Positions 1 through 8,663 of a DNA stretch of 46,497 bases are shown one piece after another. The stretch is from NCBI GenBank assembly GCA_035273665.1, contig DATEOW010000142.1, positions 1 to 46,497 on the forward strand, given 5' to 3'. Numbering within the stretch: the stretch's first letter is position 1; every line of letters starts with the position of its first letter. Both the position numbers and the translations under genes were made by a program. This DNA is from DATEEW01 sp035273665. GTDB lineage: Bacteria; Pseudomonadota; Gammaproteobacteria; Burkholderiales; SG8-39. Under the pieces are notes generated by a model. It ran no database searches, was not told where the DNA came from, and saw only the letters and a program-made list of their open reading frames with translations.

Positions 1-121
1 GACTAAAAAAGCCAATTCAATCGCAACTAATTTGGCGCTCAATGTGCGCACACAGGCCTCCGTCAGAGGCTTACATCTTGCTCCCTGCACCGATGTCGCC
101 TTTGACTTGCCTCAAAAGATC

Positions 122-135
122 GCCGGATATCCGGC
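122..135. repeat. 14-bp perfect palindrome
   Basis: GCCGGATATCCGGC reads the same on both strands. It lies 14 bp before the first codon of the decayed CoA-binding gene. It could be an operator half-pair or chance. Positions 1-121 otherwise show nothing recognisable. Confidence 0.35.
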
Positions 136-149
136 CTAAGCTTTATCCT

Positions 150-482
150 ATGGCTGTGACGGACTATCCACTTTCCCCACTTCTTCGTCCGCGCAGCGTT
201 GCGATGGTTGGCGCAGGCGATAACTCGGGCGATCAGCGTTATTTCGTTCGAAACGACATCCGCTCCGGCGGCTTGACCGGTCCGTGCTTCGCCTCTCATC
301 CGCAGTATCTGTCTCGGTTTGGTTTGGCTGATTTGCCAATTTTGCGCAATCTCACGAAATCGATCGGTTTGGCCGTAGTCCGTGCATGGGCCTTCGCCGG
401 ACAACAACATTCTGGAAACGGCAGTCAGATGGGAGTGCACGCTGTCATCGCCGACCTGCGCATCGTTATTCGAACGACATGA
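150..482 (+). pseudogene. Remnant of acyl-CoA synthetase (NDP-forming)/PatZ-type CoA-binding domain
   Basis: The reading frame from ATG 150 contains LLRPRSVAMVGAGDNSG, then RNDIRSGGLTGP, and then a stretch ending in SIGLAVV. This matches the start of the Rossmann-like CoA-binding domain of ADP-forming acyl-CoA synthetases and PatZ/Pat protein acetyltransferases (typical pattern LLRPRSVAVVGAS, then NLL-GGF-GP, then DLAVI). Only about 110 residues exist. The second half of the domain is eroded, and the frame stops at 482 inside the start of the downstream ATPase gene. Intact family members have roughly 450 to 900 residues, so this is a truncated relic rather than a working gene. The match is by eye and the rest of the gene is absent. 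Confidence 0.6.
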
Positions 483-3190
483 GCAACGTGCCATGGCACG
501 CGCTTAGCGGTGAGGAAGTCCTGTCGCTGAGCCAATCTACCCTCGAAGGTTTAAGCAGCACAGAAGCGCGCCAACGTCTCGCACGGGATGGGCCGAACAA
601 ATTGCCTGACGCGCCACGGCGCGGGCCGCTCATGCGTTTTGCGCTGCAATTCCATAACGTCTTGATCTATGCGCTGTTGCTTGCCTCGATCATCACGGCG
701 ATTCAAGGGCATTGGGTGGATACCGGCGTGATCCTCGGCGTCGTGGTGATCAATGCGCTTATCGGTTTCGTGCAGGAAGGCAAAGCTGAGAGCGCCCTCG
801 CCGCCATACAGGACATGCTTGCTCCGCACGCGACGGTGCGTCGAAGCGGTGAGCGCCTACACGTTCCTGCAGAGCAACTTGTCGTCGGCGATATCGTCAC
901 GATGGAAAGTGGCGATCGTGTGCCGGCCGACATTCGCTTGCTCGAGATTCGCAACTTGCAGGTGGACGAGGCTGCCCTTACCGGCGAAAGCGCGCCTGTC
1001 CTCAAAACCGAGGATGCATTGGAGAGCGCCGCCGCGATCGCCGATCGGTTTTGTATGTGTTATTGCGGCACGCTTGTGACTTATGGCCAAGGCGTTGGCG
1101 TTGTTGTTGCGGTCGCGCAGGACACTGAAATCGGCCGCATCGGTCGCATGCTGCACGATGTCCAAACACTCGATACGCCGCTCTTACGCAAGATGGCGCA
1201 ATTTGGTCGCTGGCTCGCAATCGTCACTTTCATCGTCGCGGGTTCGACCTTGCTTTTTGGCCACTATGGCCGCGGTTACCCGCTAGACGAAATGTTTGCC
1301 GTCGCGGTTGGTTTGGCCGTAGCGGCGATTCCAGAAGGTCTTCCCGCGCTTGTGACCATCACGCTCGCCATCGGGGTTCGACGTATGGCCAAGCGGAACA
1401 CGATCGTGCGTCGCCTTCCCGCCGTGGAATCGCTTGGCTCCGTAACGGTAATCTGTACCGACAAAACGGGCACGTTGACCAAGAATGAGATGACGGTCAA
1501 AGAAGTCATTACCGGCGCTGGGATTTTTCAGGTGAGCGGTGTCGGCTATCAACCTGAGGGCGAATTTCATCTGGAAGGCGAACTCGTTTCGCCGTTGCGC
1601 ACACCCTTGTTATTCGAAGTTGCGCGCGCCGGTCTGCTTTGCAACGACGCTGCGTTGCGCCATAACAGTGGACGTTGGGAGGTGTACGGCGATCCGACTG
1701 AAGGTGCGCTGCTTGCGTTGGCAAAAAAAGCGGGGGTGGATTCGGCGGAACATGCCAGCGTGCGGAGCGACTCGATTCCCTTCGAATCGCAAAACCGTTA
1801 TATGGCCACATTGCACAACGATGAGCGCCTTATCGTCGTGAAGGGAGCGCCGGAAACGGTGTTGTCTATGTGCGATGCACAGCGAGGCGATGACGGCGGC
1901 GATCACGGTTTGAATCGTGCATATTGGGAAGCGCAGATGGAACGTTGCGGTGCCCAGGGACTAAGGCTTTTAGCCGTCGCATTGAAACGGCTCGACCGCG
2001 AACTAGCCAAGCTACAAGCCGAACATGTACAAGAAGGCTATGCGTTGCTCGGCATGTACGCGATTGTTGACCCGCCACGAGAGGAAGCGGTCGCCGCGGT
2101 GGCGCGCTGCCGTGGCGCCGGTATCCGTATCAAAATGATCACTGGCGACCACGCCGTGACCGCGCGTAACATCGGGTTGCAACTCGGCATCGGCGATGGC
2201 CTCACCGCATTGACCGGCGTGGAATTGGAATCGATGGATGACGAAGCGTTGCGCAAAGCGGTACGCGATGTGGACGTCTATGCGCGCGCCAGCCCGGAAC
2301 ACAAACTGCGCTTGGTGCGCGCCTTGCAGGAAAACGGTGAGATTGTCGCCATGACCGGCGATGGCGTAAACGACGCGCCGGCACTCAAGCGCGCCGATGT
2401 CGGTGTGGCGATGGGCCGCAAAGGCACCGACGCTGCGCGTCATGCCGCTGAGATCGTACTCACCGATGACAATTTTCGCTCCATCGCCGGCGCGGTGGAA
2501 GAAGGCCGCACGACATATAACAATATCCGCAAGGCGATTCTCTTTACGCTCCCCACAAACGGCGGAGAGGCTGGCGTGCTTATCGTGTCCCTACTCGCCG
2601 GCATTGCCATGCCGATTACCGCCGTGCAGATATTGTGGGTCAACATGATCACCGAAGTCACGCTGGGTCTCGCCCTAGCCTTCGAACCGCCGGAAAGCCA
2701 AGTCATGGCACACCCGCCGCGCGATCCGCGTGCGCCCATCTTGGACCGCCTGCTTTCATGGCGCGTCCTATTCGTCTCCATTATTCTGGTGGCCGGGACG
2801 CTGGGGCTGTTTATGTGGGAGATGTCCCAGCATGGCGACATGCTTATCGCTCGCACGGTCGCAGTAAACACCCTCGTTATGGGTGAAATCTTTTATCTGC
2901 TCAATTCGCGCTATAGCTATGCATCTGTTCTGAACGCGCACGGCTTCTTCGGCAATCGCTATATCTGGTACGCCATCGGAAGCCTACTGTTGTTCCAGTT
3001 GCTTTACACCTACGCTCCCTTTATGCAGAAGTTGTTCGGCACTGCCGATATCGGTTGGAATGAATGGCTGCGGATCACCTGCTTCGGTGTCGCACTTTTA
3101 CTCGCCGTAGAAGGAGAAAAGTGGCTATGGCGAGCGGCATCAAAAGAAAACTCGCACATCGATTCCGCGGAAGCGGCGCGTTCGTCTTAG
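479..3190 (+). CDS. P2-type cation-transporting ATPase (Ca2+/Mn2+-type)
   Basis: A 903-residue inner-membrane pump that would move a cation across the membrane through an aspartyl-phosphate intermediate. Visible in order are the N-terminal cation-ATPase domain (about 8-40), the actuator motif TGES at 168-171, the M4 motif PEGLP at 285-289, the phosphorylation motif DKTGTLT from D328, the nucleotide-binding KGAPE at 455-459 and the hinge GDGVNDAP at 627-634, followed by six C-terminal membrane helices. The asparagine and glutamate of the M5 ion site (TNGGE) are kept. The M6 motif reads WVNMITE where SERCA has WVNLVTD, so the conserved aspartate is glutamate and the ion is uncertain. ATG 479 is chosen because family homology begins at MSNVPWHALS. 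The gene converges on the phosphoketolase gene. Confidence 0.9.
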   Translation: MSNVPWHALSGEEVLSLSQSTLEGLSSTEARQRLARDGPNKLPDAPRRGPLMRFALQFHNVLIYALLLASIITAIQGHWVDTGVILGVVVINALIGFVQEGKAESALAAIQDMLAPHATVRRSGERLHVPAEQLVVGDIVTMESGDRVPADIRLLEIRNLQVDEAALTGESAPVLKTEDALESAAAIADRFCMCYCGTLVTYGQGVGVVVAVAQDTEIGRIGRMLHDVQTLDTPLLRKMAQFGRWLAIVTFIVAGSTLLFGHYGRGYPLDEMFAVAVGLAVAAIPEGLPALVTITLAIGVRRMAKRNTIVRRLPAVESLGSVTVICTDKTGTLTKNEMTVKEVITGAGIFQVSGVGYQPEGEFHLEGELVSPLRTPLLFEVARAGLLCNDAALRHNSGRWEVYGDPTEGALLALAKKAGVDSAEHASVRSDSIPFESQNRYMATLHNDERLIVVKGAPETVLSMCDAQRGDDGGDHGLNRAYWEAQMERCGAQGLRLLAVALKRLDRELAKLQAEHVQEGYALLGMYAIVDPPREEAVAAVARCRGAGIRIKMITGDHAVTARNIGLQLGIGDGLTALTGVELESMDDEALRKAVRDVDVYARASPEHKLRLVRALQENGEIVAMTGDGVNDAPALKRADVGVAMGRKGTDAARHAAEIVLTDDNFRSIAGAVEEGRTTYNNIRKAILFTLPTNGGEAGVLIVSLLAGIAMPITAVQILWVNMITEVTLGLALAFEPPESQVMAHPPRDPRAPILDRLLSWRVLFVSIILVAGTLGLFMWEMSQHGDMLIARTVAVNTLVMGEIFYLLNSRYSYASVLNAHGFFGNRYIWYAIGSLLLFQLLYTYAPFMQKLFGTADIGWNEWLRITCFGVALLLAVEGEKWLWRAASKENSHIDSAEAARSS

Positions 3191-3266
3191 ACGAGCCCGC
3201 TCTGCGTGCACTTTCCCAGCAGACGGTCTAATAAGGCGGCACCTCGCATCATGAGGCGCCCAGCAG

Positions 3267-5636
3267 TCAATCCATATCCGCCTGGGGCTTCTGCCAAGCC
3301 CACTCGCTCACCTCGGGCATGTCCTCGCCGTGCTCCCGAATGTACCGCCAGTGCTCCGCATGCTTGTTTTGCATGCGCTGTGTTAGCGCCGCGGCGCTTT
3401 CGCTCAAACCGGGCACGCGTTGAATGACATCCATCACCAGACTGAAGCGATCGATGCGATTGAGCACGGCCATATCGAAAGGTGTAGTGGTCGTGCCCTC
3501 TTCGATGTAGCCGCGCACATGCAAATTAGCGTGGTTCGTGCGCCGATAGCTAAGGCGATGGATGAGCCAGGGGTAACCATGAAAATTGAAAATGATCGGC
3601 CGATCGCGCGTGAACAGCGCGTCGAAATCAGTGCTGCTCAAACCATGCGGGTGGAATTCCGGCGGTTGCAAACTCATTAAATCGACGACGTTGATGACAC
3701 GCACCTTAAGATCCGGTAATTCCGCGCGCAAGATGCTGGTGGCGGCGAGCGTTTCGATGGTCGGAATATCGCCCGCGCACGCCATGACGACGTCGGGATC
3801 CGCGCCCGCGTCGTTGCTGGCCCATTGCCAAATGCCAACGCCCGACTTGCAGTGCGCGATGGCGGCGTCCATGTCTAACCACTGGGGCTGCATGTTCTTA
3901 CCGGCGACGATGACATTGACGAGATTCCGCGATCGAAGGCAATGATCTGCTACCGAGAGCAAGGTGTTTGCGTCCGGAGGGAGGTAGATGCGTACGATGT
4001 CGGCTTTCTTGTTGGCCACAACATCGAGGAAGCCGGGGTCTTGATGAGAAAAACCGTTGTGGTCCTGCCGCCAAACGTGGGAAGTGAGCAGATAGTTCAG
4101 CGACGCGACCGGCTTACGCCACGGGACTTCCTTCGCCACTTTCAACCACTTCGCGTATTGGTTGAACATCGAATCCACGATGTGGATGAAGGCTTCATAA
4201 CAAGAAAAGAGACCGTGCCGCCCGCTGAGCAGATAGCCTTCCAGCCAACCTTGGCAGGTGTGCTCCGAAAGAATTTCCATCACCCTGCCATCTGGAGAAA
4301 GCAGTTCGTCCTGCGGATCGTCGCCGCCCAGCCAGGTTTTTTTTGTGACCTCGAATACGGCGCTCAGGCGATTCGAAGCGGTTTCATCCGGGCCGAATAA
4401 ACGAAAGTTCTGTGGATTGAGTCGCATGACGTCGCGCAGAAAGCTGCCGAGTACTCTTGTAGGCTCCGCTTGCGGGTTGCCTGGCGTCTCGACCGGAACG
4501 GCGTATTGTGCAAACGCGGGCATTTGCAAATCTTGAAGCAATGCGCCGCCATTCGCATGTGGGTTTGCGCCCATGCGCCGCTCGCCGCGCGGAATCACAG
4601 CGTCCATAGATGCCGCCGGTCGGCCTGCCGAATCGAAGAGCTCAGCGGGGCGATAACTTCTCATCCACGCCTCGAGTTGAGCGAGATGTTCCGCATTAGC
4701 GCCGATTTCGGCCAGAGGCACTTGATGCGCGCGCCAGGTCCCTTCGATTTGTTTTCCGTCCACGACGGCAGGCCCCGTCCACCCCTTAGGCGTCCGCAAA
4801 ACGATCATTGGCCACGGTGGTCGCCTTAGATCGCCGTTCTTTGCGCGCTGCTGCATCGCGCGAATGGTCGCAACCAGCTCATCCAATACTGCCGCCATGC
4901 GGGCGTGCATGACAGATGGATCATCGCCTTCGACCCAATGCACCGAATGACCATAACCGTTGAGGAGGTCTTCAAGCTCTTGATGCGGGAGACGCGCCAG
5001 AATGCAGGGATTCGCGATCTTGTATCCGTTTAGATGCAGGATCGGCAGGACCGCGCCATCGCGCGCCGGATTGAGGAATTTATTGGAATGCCAGGCTGTT
5101 GCCAAAGCGCCCGTTTCGGCTTCCCCGTCTCCGATCACGCACGCGACAAGCAAAGAAGGATTATCGAACGCGGCGCCATAGGCATGTGAGAGCGAATACC
5201 CAAGTTCGCCGCCCTCATGGATGGAGCCGGGCACCTCCGGCGTTGCGTGACTGCCCACGCCACCGGGGAAAGAAAATTGGCGGAACAGCTGTTCCATGCC
5301 GGCTGCGTCGCGCGTCAAGTTGTGATCTAGCTCGCCATAACTGCCTTCGAGCCAGGTGTTTGCAGTCAGCGCCGGACCGCCGTGTCCAGGACCGGCGACA
5401 AAAAGCGCATTCAGATCGTGCGCAACAATGGCGCGATTGAGATGCGCGTAGATGAAATTCAACCCGGGCGTGGTGCCCCAGTGCCCCAGTAGGCGTGGCT
5501 TGACATCGCTAAGGGCGAGCGGACGCTCAAGCAGCGCGTTCTTGCGCAGATAGATCTGTCCTGCAGACAGATAATTCGCGGCGCGCCAAAGTTGGTCGAC
5601 TGCTTGCAGCTTTTCGGGAGAATGTGGATCGTTCAT
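3267..5636 (-). CDS. xfp: Xylulose-5-phosphate/fructose-6-phosphate phosphoketolase
   Basis: Thiamine-diphosphate enzyme that splits xylulose 5-phosphate or fructose 6-phosphate with phosphate to give acetyl phosphate plus glyceraldehyde 3-phosphate or erythrose 4-phosphate. The 789 residues match the family's usual length of about 790-800. Motifs seen are GHWGTTPGLNF (51-61), GPGHGGPA (82-89), a conserved stretch around SFPGGVGSHATPEVPGSIHEG (122-142) and the cofactor motif GDGEAETG (169-176). The gene stands alone: no acetate kinase or phosphotransacetylase is adjacent, so the fate of acetyl phosphate is not shown here. A purine-rich GAGGA abuts the ATG almost without spacing, so initiation may be weak or the true start slightly different. 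Confidence 0.95.
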   Translation of the reverse strand: MNDPHSPEKLQAVDQLWRAANYLSAGQIYLRKNALLERPLALSDVKPRLLGHWGTTPGLNFIYAHLNRAIVAHDLNALFVAGPGHGGPALTANTWLEGSYGELDHNLTRDAAGMEQLFRQFSFPGGVGSHATPEVPGSIHEGGELGYSLSHAYGAAFDNPSLLVACVIGDGEAETGALATAWHSNKFLNPARDGAVLPILHLNGYKIANPCILARLPHQELEDLLNGYGHSVHWVEGDDPSVMHARMAAVLDELVATIRAMQQRAKNGDLRRPPWPMIVLRTPKGWTGPAVVDGKQIEGTWRAHQVPLAEIGANAEHLAQLEAWMRSYRPAELFDSAGRPAASMDAVIPRGERRMGANPHANGGALLQDLQMPAFAQYAVPVETPGNPQAEPTRVLGSFLRDVMRLNPQNFRLFGPDETASNRLSAVFEVTKKTWLGGDDPQDELLSPDGRVMEILSEHTCQGWLEGYLLSGRHGLFSCYEAFIHIVDSMFNQYAKWLKVAKEVPWRKPVASLNYLLTSHVWRQDHNGFSHQDPGFLDVVANKKADIVRIYLPPDANTLLSVADHCLRSRNLVNVIVAGKNMQPQWLDMDAAIAHCKSGVGIWQWASNDAGADPDVVMACAGDIPTIETLAATSILRAELPDLKVRVINVVDLMSLQPPEFHPHGLSSTDFDALFTRDRPIIFNFHGYPWLIHRLSYRRTNHANLHVRGYIEEGTTTTPFDMAVLNRIDRFSLVMDVIQRVPGLSESAAALTQRMQNKHAEHWRYIREHGEDMPEVSEWAWQKPQADMD

Positions 5637-5689
5637 TCCTCAGCATACATGCAAAGCGTGCGCCTTTTACGGCGCTCCGCGCTGCCGAT

Positions 5690-6451
5690 TTAAGAGAGGC
5701 ATAGCAGCCCCTGACGAATCGCCTCTTGCACATGCGGGATCCGCGCCAGACCCCACAGTCCGAGGCCAATCATCAAGCCGGCTGCGGCGTTGCGCAGCTT
5801 TCTATTCGCGAGCGCGCCGCGGAGCCTATCGATCAAAAGCCCCGCCGCCAATATGGCCGGTAACGTACCCAAACCGAATGCCATCATGATCAACGCGCCA
5901 TCGAGGGCGTTGCCGCTTGACAATGCTAAGGGCAGCATGCCGTATACCAGCGCGCAAGGTAACCAACCCCAGAGCGCCCCGCTTGCCACGGCGCGAGCCG
6001 GCGTATCGGCCGGCAGAAGAAACTTCGCGTGTGGCGCGAGTCGGCGCCACAGCGGTTTGCCGACTCGTTCCAGTTGTGAAAGCAATCGGTCATGTCCTGC
6101 GATATGAAGGCCGAGCAGGATGATCATGACATTTGCGACTATCCCCAGTGCGGTTTGCAGCGGAAGCAGCACGGATGCACGCAGCATGACACCTGCCAAA
6201 CCGCCTGCGAGGGCCCCGGCAACGGCATAGCTCCCGATACGACCGACGCTATAGGAAATTTGAAGTGCTACAGCCGCACTGAAGTTCCTGTCGAACCCAA
6301 TGCTTGCGCTGCCGCTCGAATGAATGCGAATCACCTCCCGCTGCCCTGGGCGGGAGAGATTGAGCGCGCTCAGGACCCCGCCACACATGGCAACGCAATG
6401 CATGCTACCGAGCAAGCCGCTTATAAACGCGGCAAGCGCGAGGCTGCTCAT
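5690..6451 (-). CDS. TauE/SafE (DsbD-like) family membrane protein of the cco/hemN region
   Basis: A 253-residue polytopic membrane protein starting at ATG 6451. That ATG overlaps the hemN stop as TGATG, after an AAGGTGG ribosome site, so the two genes are translationally coupled. Near the N-terminus it carries GSMHCVAMCGG (15-25), the His-Cys and Cys signature of the family annotated as sulfite exporter TauE/SafE or DsbD_2. About six hydrophobic segments follow. Relatives are often found beside cbb3-oxidase assembly genes and hemN. A role in metal (copper) or redox handling during oxidase assembly is inferred from this company, not demonstrated; sulfite export is an annotation-level label only. 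Confidence 0.75.
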   Translation of the reverse strand: MSSLALAAFISGLLGSMHCVAMCGGVLSALNLSRPGQREVIRIHSSGSASIGFDRNFSAAVALQISYSVGRIGSYAVAGALAGGLAGVMLRASVLLPLQTALGIVANVMIILLGLHIAGHDRLLSQLERVGKPLWRRLAPHAKFLLPADTPARAVASGALWGWLPCALVYGMLPLALSSGNALDGALIMMAFGLGTLPAILAAGLLIDRLRGALANRKLRNAAAGLMIGLGLWGLARIPHVQEAIRQGLLCLS

Positions 6452-7839
6452 CACACCACCTTGGAATAGCGTGCGCGCTCTTCGCTCTGACGCAGATAGC
6501 GGTCGAAAGTCATGCAGATCGCCCGCACGAACCAACGGCCGCGCGATGTGACGCAAAGCCACCCGTCGTCGATTTCCACAAGACCCAGTCTGATATAACT
6601 TTGCAAAGCTTCCAATTCAGCCGCGAAGTATTTATCGAATTTGATCAGGTAAGCCTGCTCCACCGCTTCGATAGAGACCGCAAAGTGACACATCAACGAT
6701 TGGATCACGGAGCGGCGCACGAGATCGTCTGCGTTCAAAGCGATACCGCGCATGAGGGGCAACACGCCTTGATCGAGGGCGTCATAGTATTCGGGCAGTG
6801 TTTTCAGGTTCTGGCTGTAAGTCGAACCGATCGAACTGATGGCGGAAACCCCGAAGGCAAGCAAGTCCGCTTCGGCGCGCGTCGAATAGCCCTGGAAATT
6901 GCGATGCAAATGGCCGAGTTCTTGCGCGCGGGCCAGTTCGTCATCGGGTCGGGCGAAATGATCCATCCCGATATAGCGATACCCTGCATCGCGCAGGGTG
7001 CGCACCGCTAGCTGCAGCAATTCGACGCGCGTGGCTGCATCCGGCAAATCGGCTTCGTTAATCCGCCTTTGCGGTTTGAACAGGGTCGGAAGATGCGCGT
7101 AGTTATAGAGCGCGATGCGATCCGGCGCGAGTTGCAGCACTTTGGCGAGCGTCGTGGCGAAGCGTCGTGGTGTTTGCAAAGGCAATCCGTAAATCAGATC
7201 GATATTGACCGATTCACAGCCGTTGACGCGCGCGGCCTCAATGGCCGTTTCCGTCACGGCGAAACTCTGTTGCCGATTAACGGCCGCCTGTACGGCAGGG
7301 TCGAAGTCCTGCACACCGACGGAGATGCGGTTGAACCCACATTCGCCGAGCACTTTCATTTTCTCCGCATCGACCGTGCGCGGGTCGATTTCGATGGAAT
7401 ATTCCCCACCCGGTGTGAAGTTGAAATGCGCCCGTAAGCTTGCGCTCAGTTCGCGGATTTCCGCATTACTGAGGAAAGTGGGGGTGCCGCCGCCCCAATG
7501 CAATTGCTCGATGGGACGCCCCTTGCCAATCAAATCCGTCACCAGCGCCATTTCGCGCGATAAATAGTGCAAATATTTGGCCGCGCGGCTGTGATCACGC
7601 GTGACAACTTTGTTGCAGGCGCAGTAGTAGCAAACGGTATTGCAGAACGGGAGGTGCACGTATAATGACAGCGCGCGCCGTTTTCCGCGCAGCCGTAAAC
7701 CCTCCAGCGTGGCCCGGTGCGCCTCCGCATCGTAAGCGGACACAAAACGGTCCGCAGTCGGGTAGGACGTGTAACGCGGCCCCGGCTTGTCGAAGCGGCT
7801 TAAAAGTTCGGCGTCGAGAACGAGATCCTGAGCGTTCAT
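6451..7839 (-). CDS. hemN: Oxygen-independent coproporphyrinogen III oxidase (radical SAM)
   Basis: A cytoplasmic radical-SAM enzyme that decarboxylates coproporphyrinogen III to protoporphyrinogen IX when oxygen is scarce, supplying haem for the adjacent cbb3 oxidase. The 462 residues are normal for HemN. GPRYTSYPTADRF (20-32) and the signature CNTVCYYCAC supply the cluster cysteines C66, C70 and C73, followed by C75. HWGGGTPTFLS and GVQDFDPAVQ are also present. A GAGGAAA ribosome site lies about 10 nt before ATG 7839. A near-consensus FNR box (7888-7901) is centred about 55 bp upstream of the ATG, so activation at low oxygen is likely. The following TauE/SafE-like gene overlaps its stop. 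Confidence 0.96.
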   Translation of the reverse strand: MNAQDLVLDAELLSRFDKPGPRYTSYPTADRFVSAYDAEAHRATLEGLRLRGKRRALSLYVHLPFCNTVCYYCACNKVVTRDHSRAAKYLHYLSREMALVTDLIGKGRPIEQLHWGGGTPTFLSNAEIRELSASLRAHFNFTPGGEYSIEIDPRTVDAEKMKVLGECGFNRISVGVQDFDPAVQAAVNRQQSFAVTETAIEAARVNGCESVNIDLIYGLPLQTPRRFATTLAKVLQLAPDRIALYNYAHLPTLFKPQRRINEADLPDAATRVELLQLAVRTLRDAGYRYIGMDHFARPDDELARAQELGHLHRNFQGYSTRAEADLLAFGVSAISSIGSTYSQNLKTLPEYYDALDQGVLPLMRGIALNADDLVRRSVIQSLMCHFAVSIEAVEQAYLIKFDKYFAAELEALQSYIRLGLVEIDDGWLCVTSRGRWFVRAICMTFDRYLRQSEERARYSKVV

Positions 7840-7887
7840 GGGCAGTGTTTCCTCTGATGCAGTGTGGCCGAATGCCGAGAACGGAGA

Positions 7888-7901
7888 TTGACGTGGATCA
7901 A
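7888..7901. promoter_or_regulatory. FNR box between hemN and fnr
   Basis: TTGACGTGGATCAA matches the FNR consensus TTGATNNNNATCAA at nine of ten fixed positions. For hemN (minus strand) a class II arrangement would place the start of transcription near 7853, just ahead of ATG 7839, with a weak -10 CACACT at 7866-7861. For fnr the box covers the proposed GTG start at 7893, a position that would fit autorepression. Binding is inferred from sequence only. Confidence 0.65.
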
Positions 7902-8663
7902 ACGAGTGCCAAACGCACCGGCGCCGAACCCGGTTCGGCGAAAGTCATCAATATTCAGCAGCTGAAAACGGTCTGCTCATCTTGCAGTCTGCGAGAGCTT
8001 TGTCTGCCCATGGGTCTGGCCCCGGAAGAGATCCGGCAGCTTGATCAGTTGGTTTACACGCGCAAGAAAGTAAAACGCGGCGAAAGCCTCTATCGCACCG
8101 GCGATGAGTTCGGTTCGCTGCATGCTGTACGCACCGGGTTTTTCAAGAGCACAGTCATGCTCGAAGACGGCCGCGATCAGGTCACCGGGTTTCATATGAC
8201 CGGCGAGGTCATGGGCCTCGATGGCATCGGTACCGATCACCACACCGTGAATACGATCGCCCTCGAAGACAGCGAGGTTTGCGTGATCCCCTATTCGCGC
8301 CTGGAAGAACTGTCTCAGGAAGTGCGCAGTCTACAAAACCAGTTCCACAAAATGATGAGCCGCGAAATCGTGCGCGATCAGGGAGTCATCATGTTGTTGG
8401 GAACGATGCGCGCGGAGGAACGTGTTGCCGCTTTCCTGCTTAATCTCTCGCAACGCTTCACTGCCCGCGGTTATTCGCCCTCCGAGTTCCGTCTACGGAT
8501 GACGCGGGAAGAAATCGGCAGTTATCTGGGACTGAAGCTCGAAACCGTCAGCCGCATTTTTTCGCGCTTCCAGGAGGAAGGGCTCATTTCCGTGCAGCAG
8601 AAACAGATCAAGATCGAAGACCACGACGCCTTGAAAAAGATCGTCGGACGCGACTGCGGTTAA
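7893..8663 (+). CDS. fnr: FNR-type oxygen-sensing transcription regulator
   Basis: Cytoplasmic CRP/FNR-family regulator whose oxygen-labile [4Fe-4S] cluster allows dimerisation and DNA binding under low oxygen. GTG 7893 is preferred because GGAG stands six bases before it; ATG 7872 and ATG 7857 are in frame but have no ribosome site. From GTG the protein has 256 residues. Cluster ligands match the FNR pattern: C28, C31 and C37 in CSSCSLRELC, and C130 in SEVCVIPYSRL. The cNMP-like barrel is followed by a helix-turn-helix whose recognition helix has ETVSR (E217, S220, R221), the residues that read TTGAT half-sites. It sits between hemN and the cco genes, and three matching boxes occur in this window. 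Confidence 0.95.
   Translation: MDQTSAKRTGAEPGSAKVINIQQLKTVCSSCSLRELCLPMGLAPEEIRQLDQLVYTRKKVKRGESLYRTGDEFGSLHAVRTGFFKSTVMLEDGRDQVTGFHMTGEVMGLDGIGTDHHTVNTIALEDSEVCVIPYSRLEELSQEVRSLQNQFHKMMSREIVRDQGVIMLLGTMRAEERVAAFLLNLSQRFTARGYSPSEFRLRMTREEIGSYLGLKLETVSRIFSRFQEEGLISVQQKQIKIEDHDALKKIVGRDCG

Noticed and set aside
3239..3262. Hairpin between the ATPase and phosphoketolase genes as a two-way terminator
   Set aside because: The stem has an internal mismatch and no T tract on either strand; support is too weak to list.
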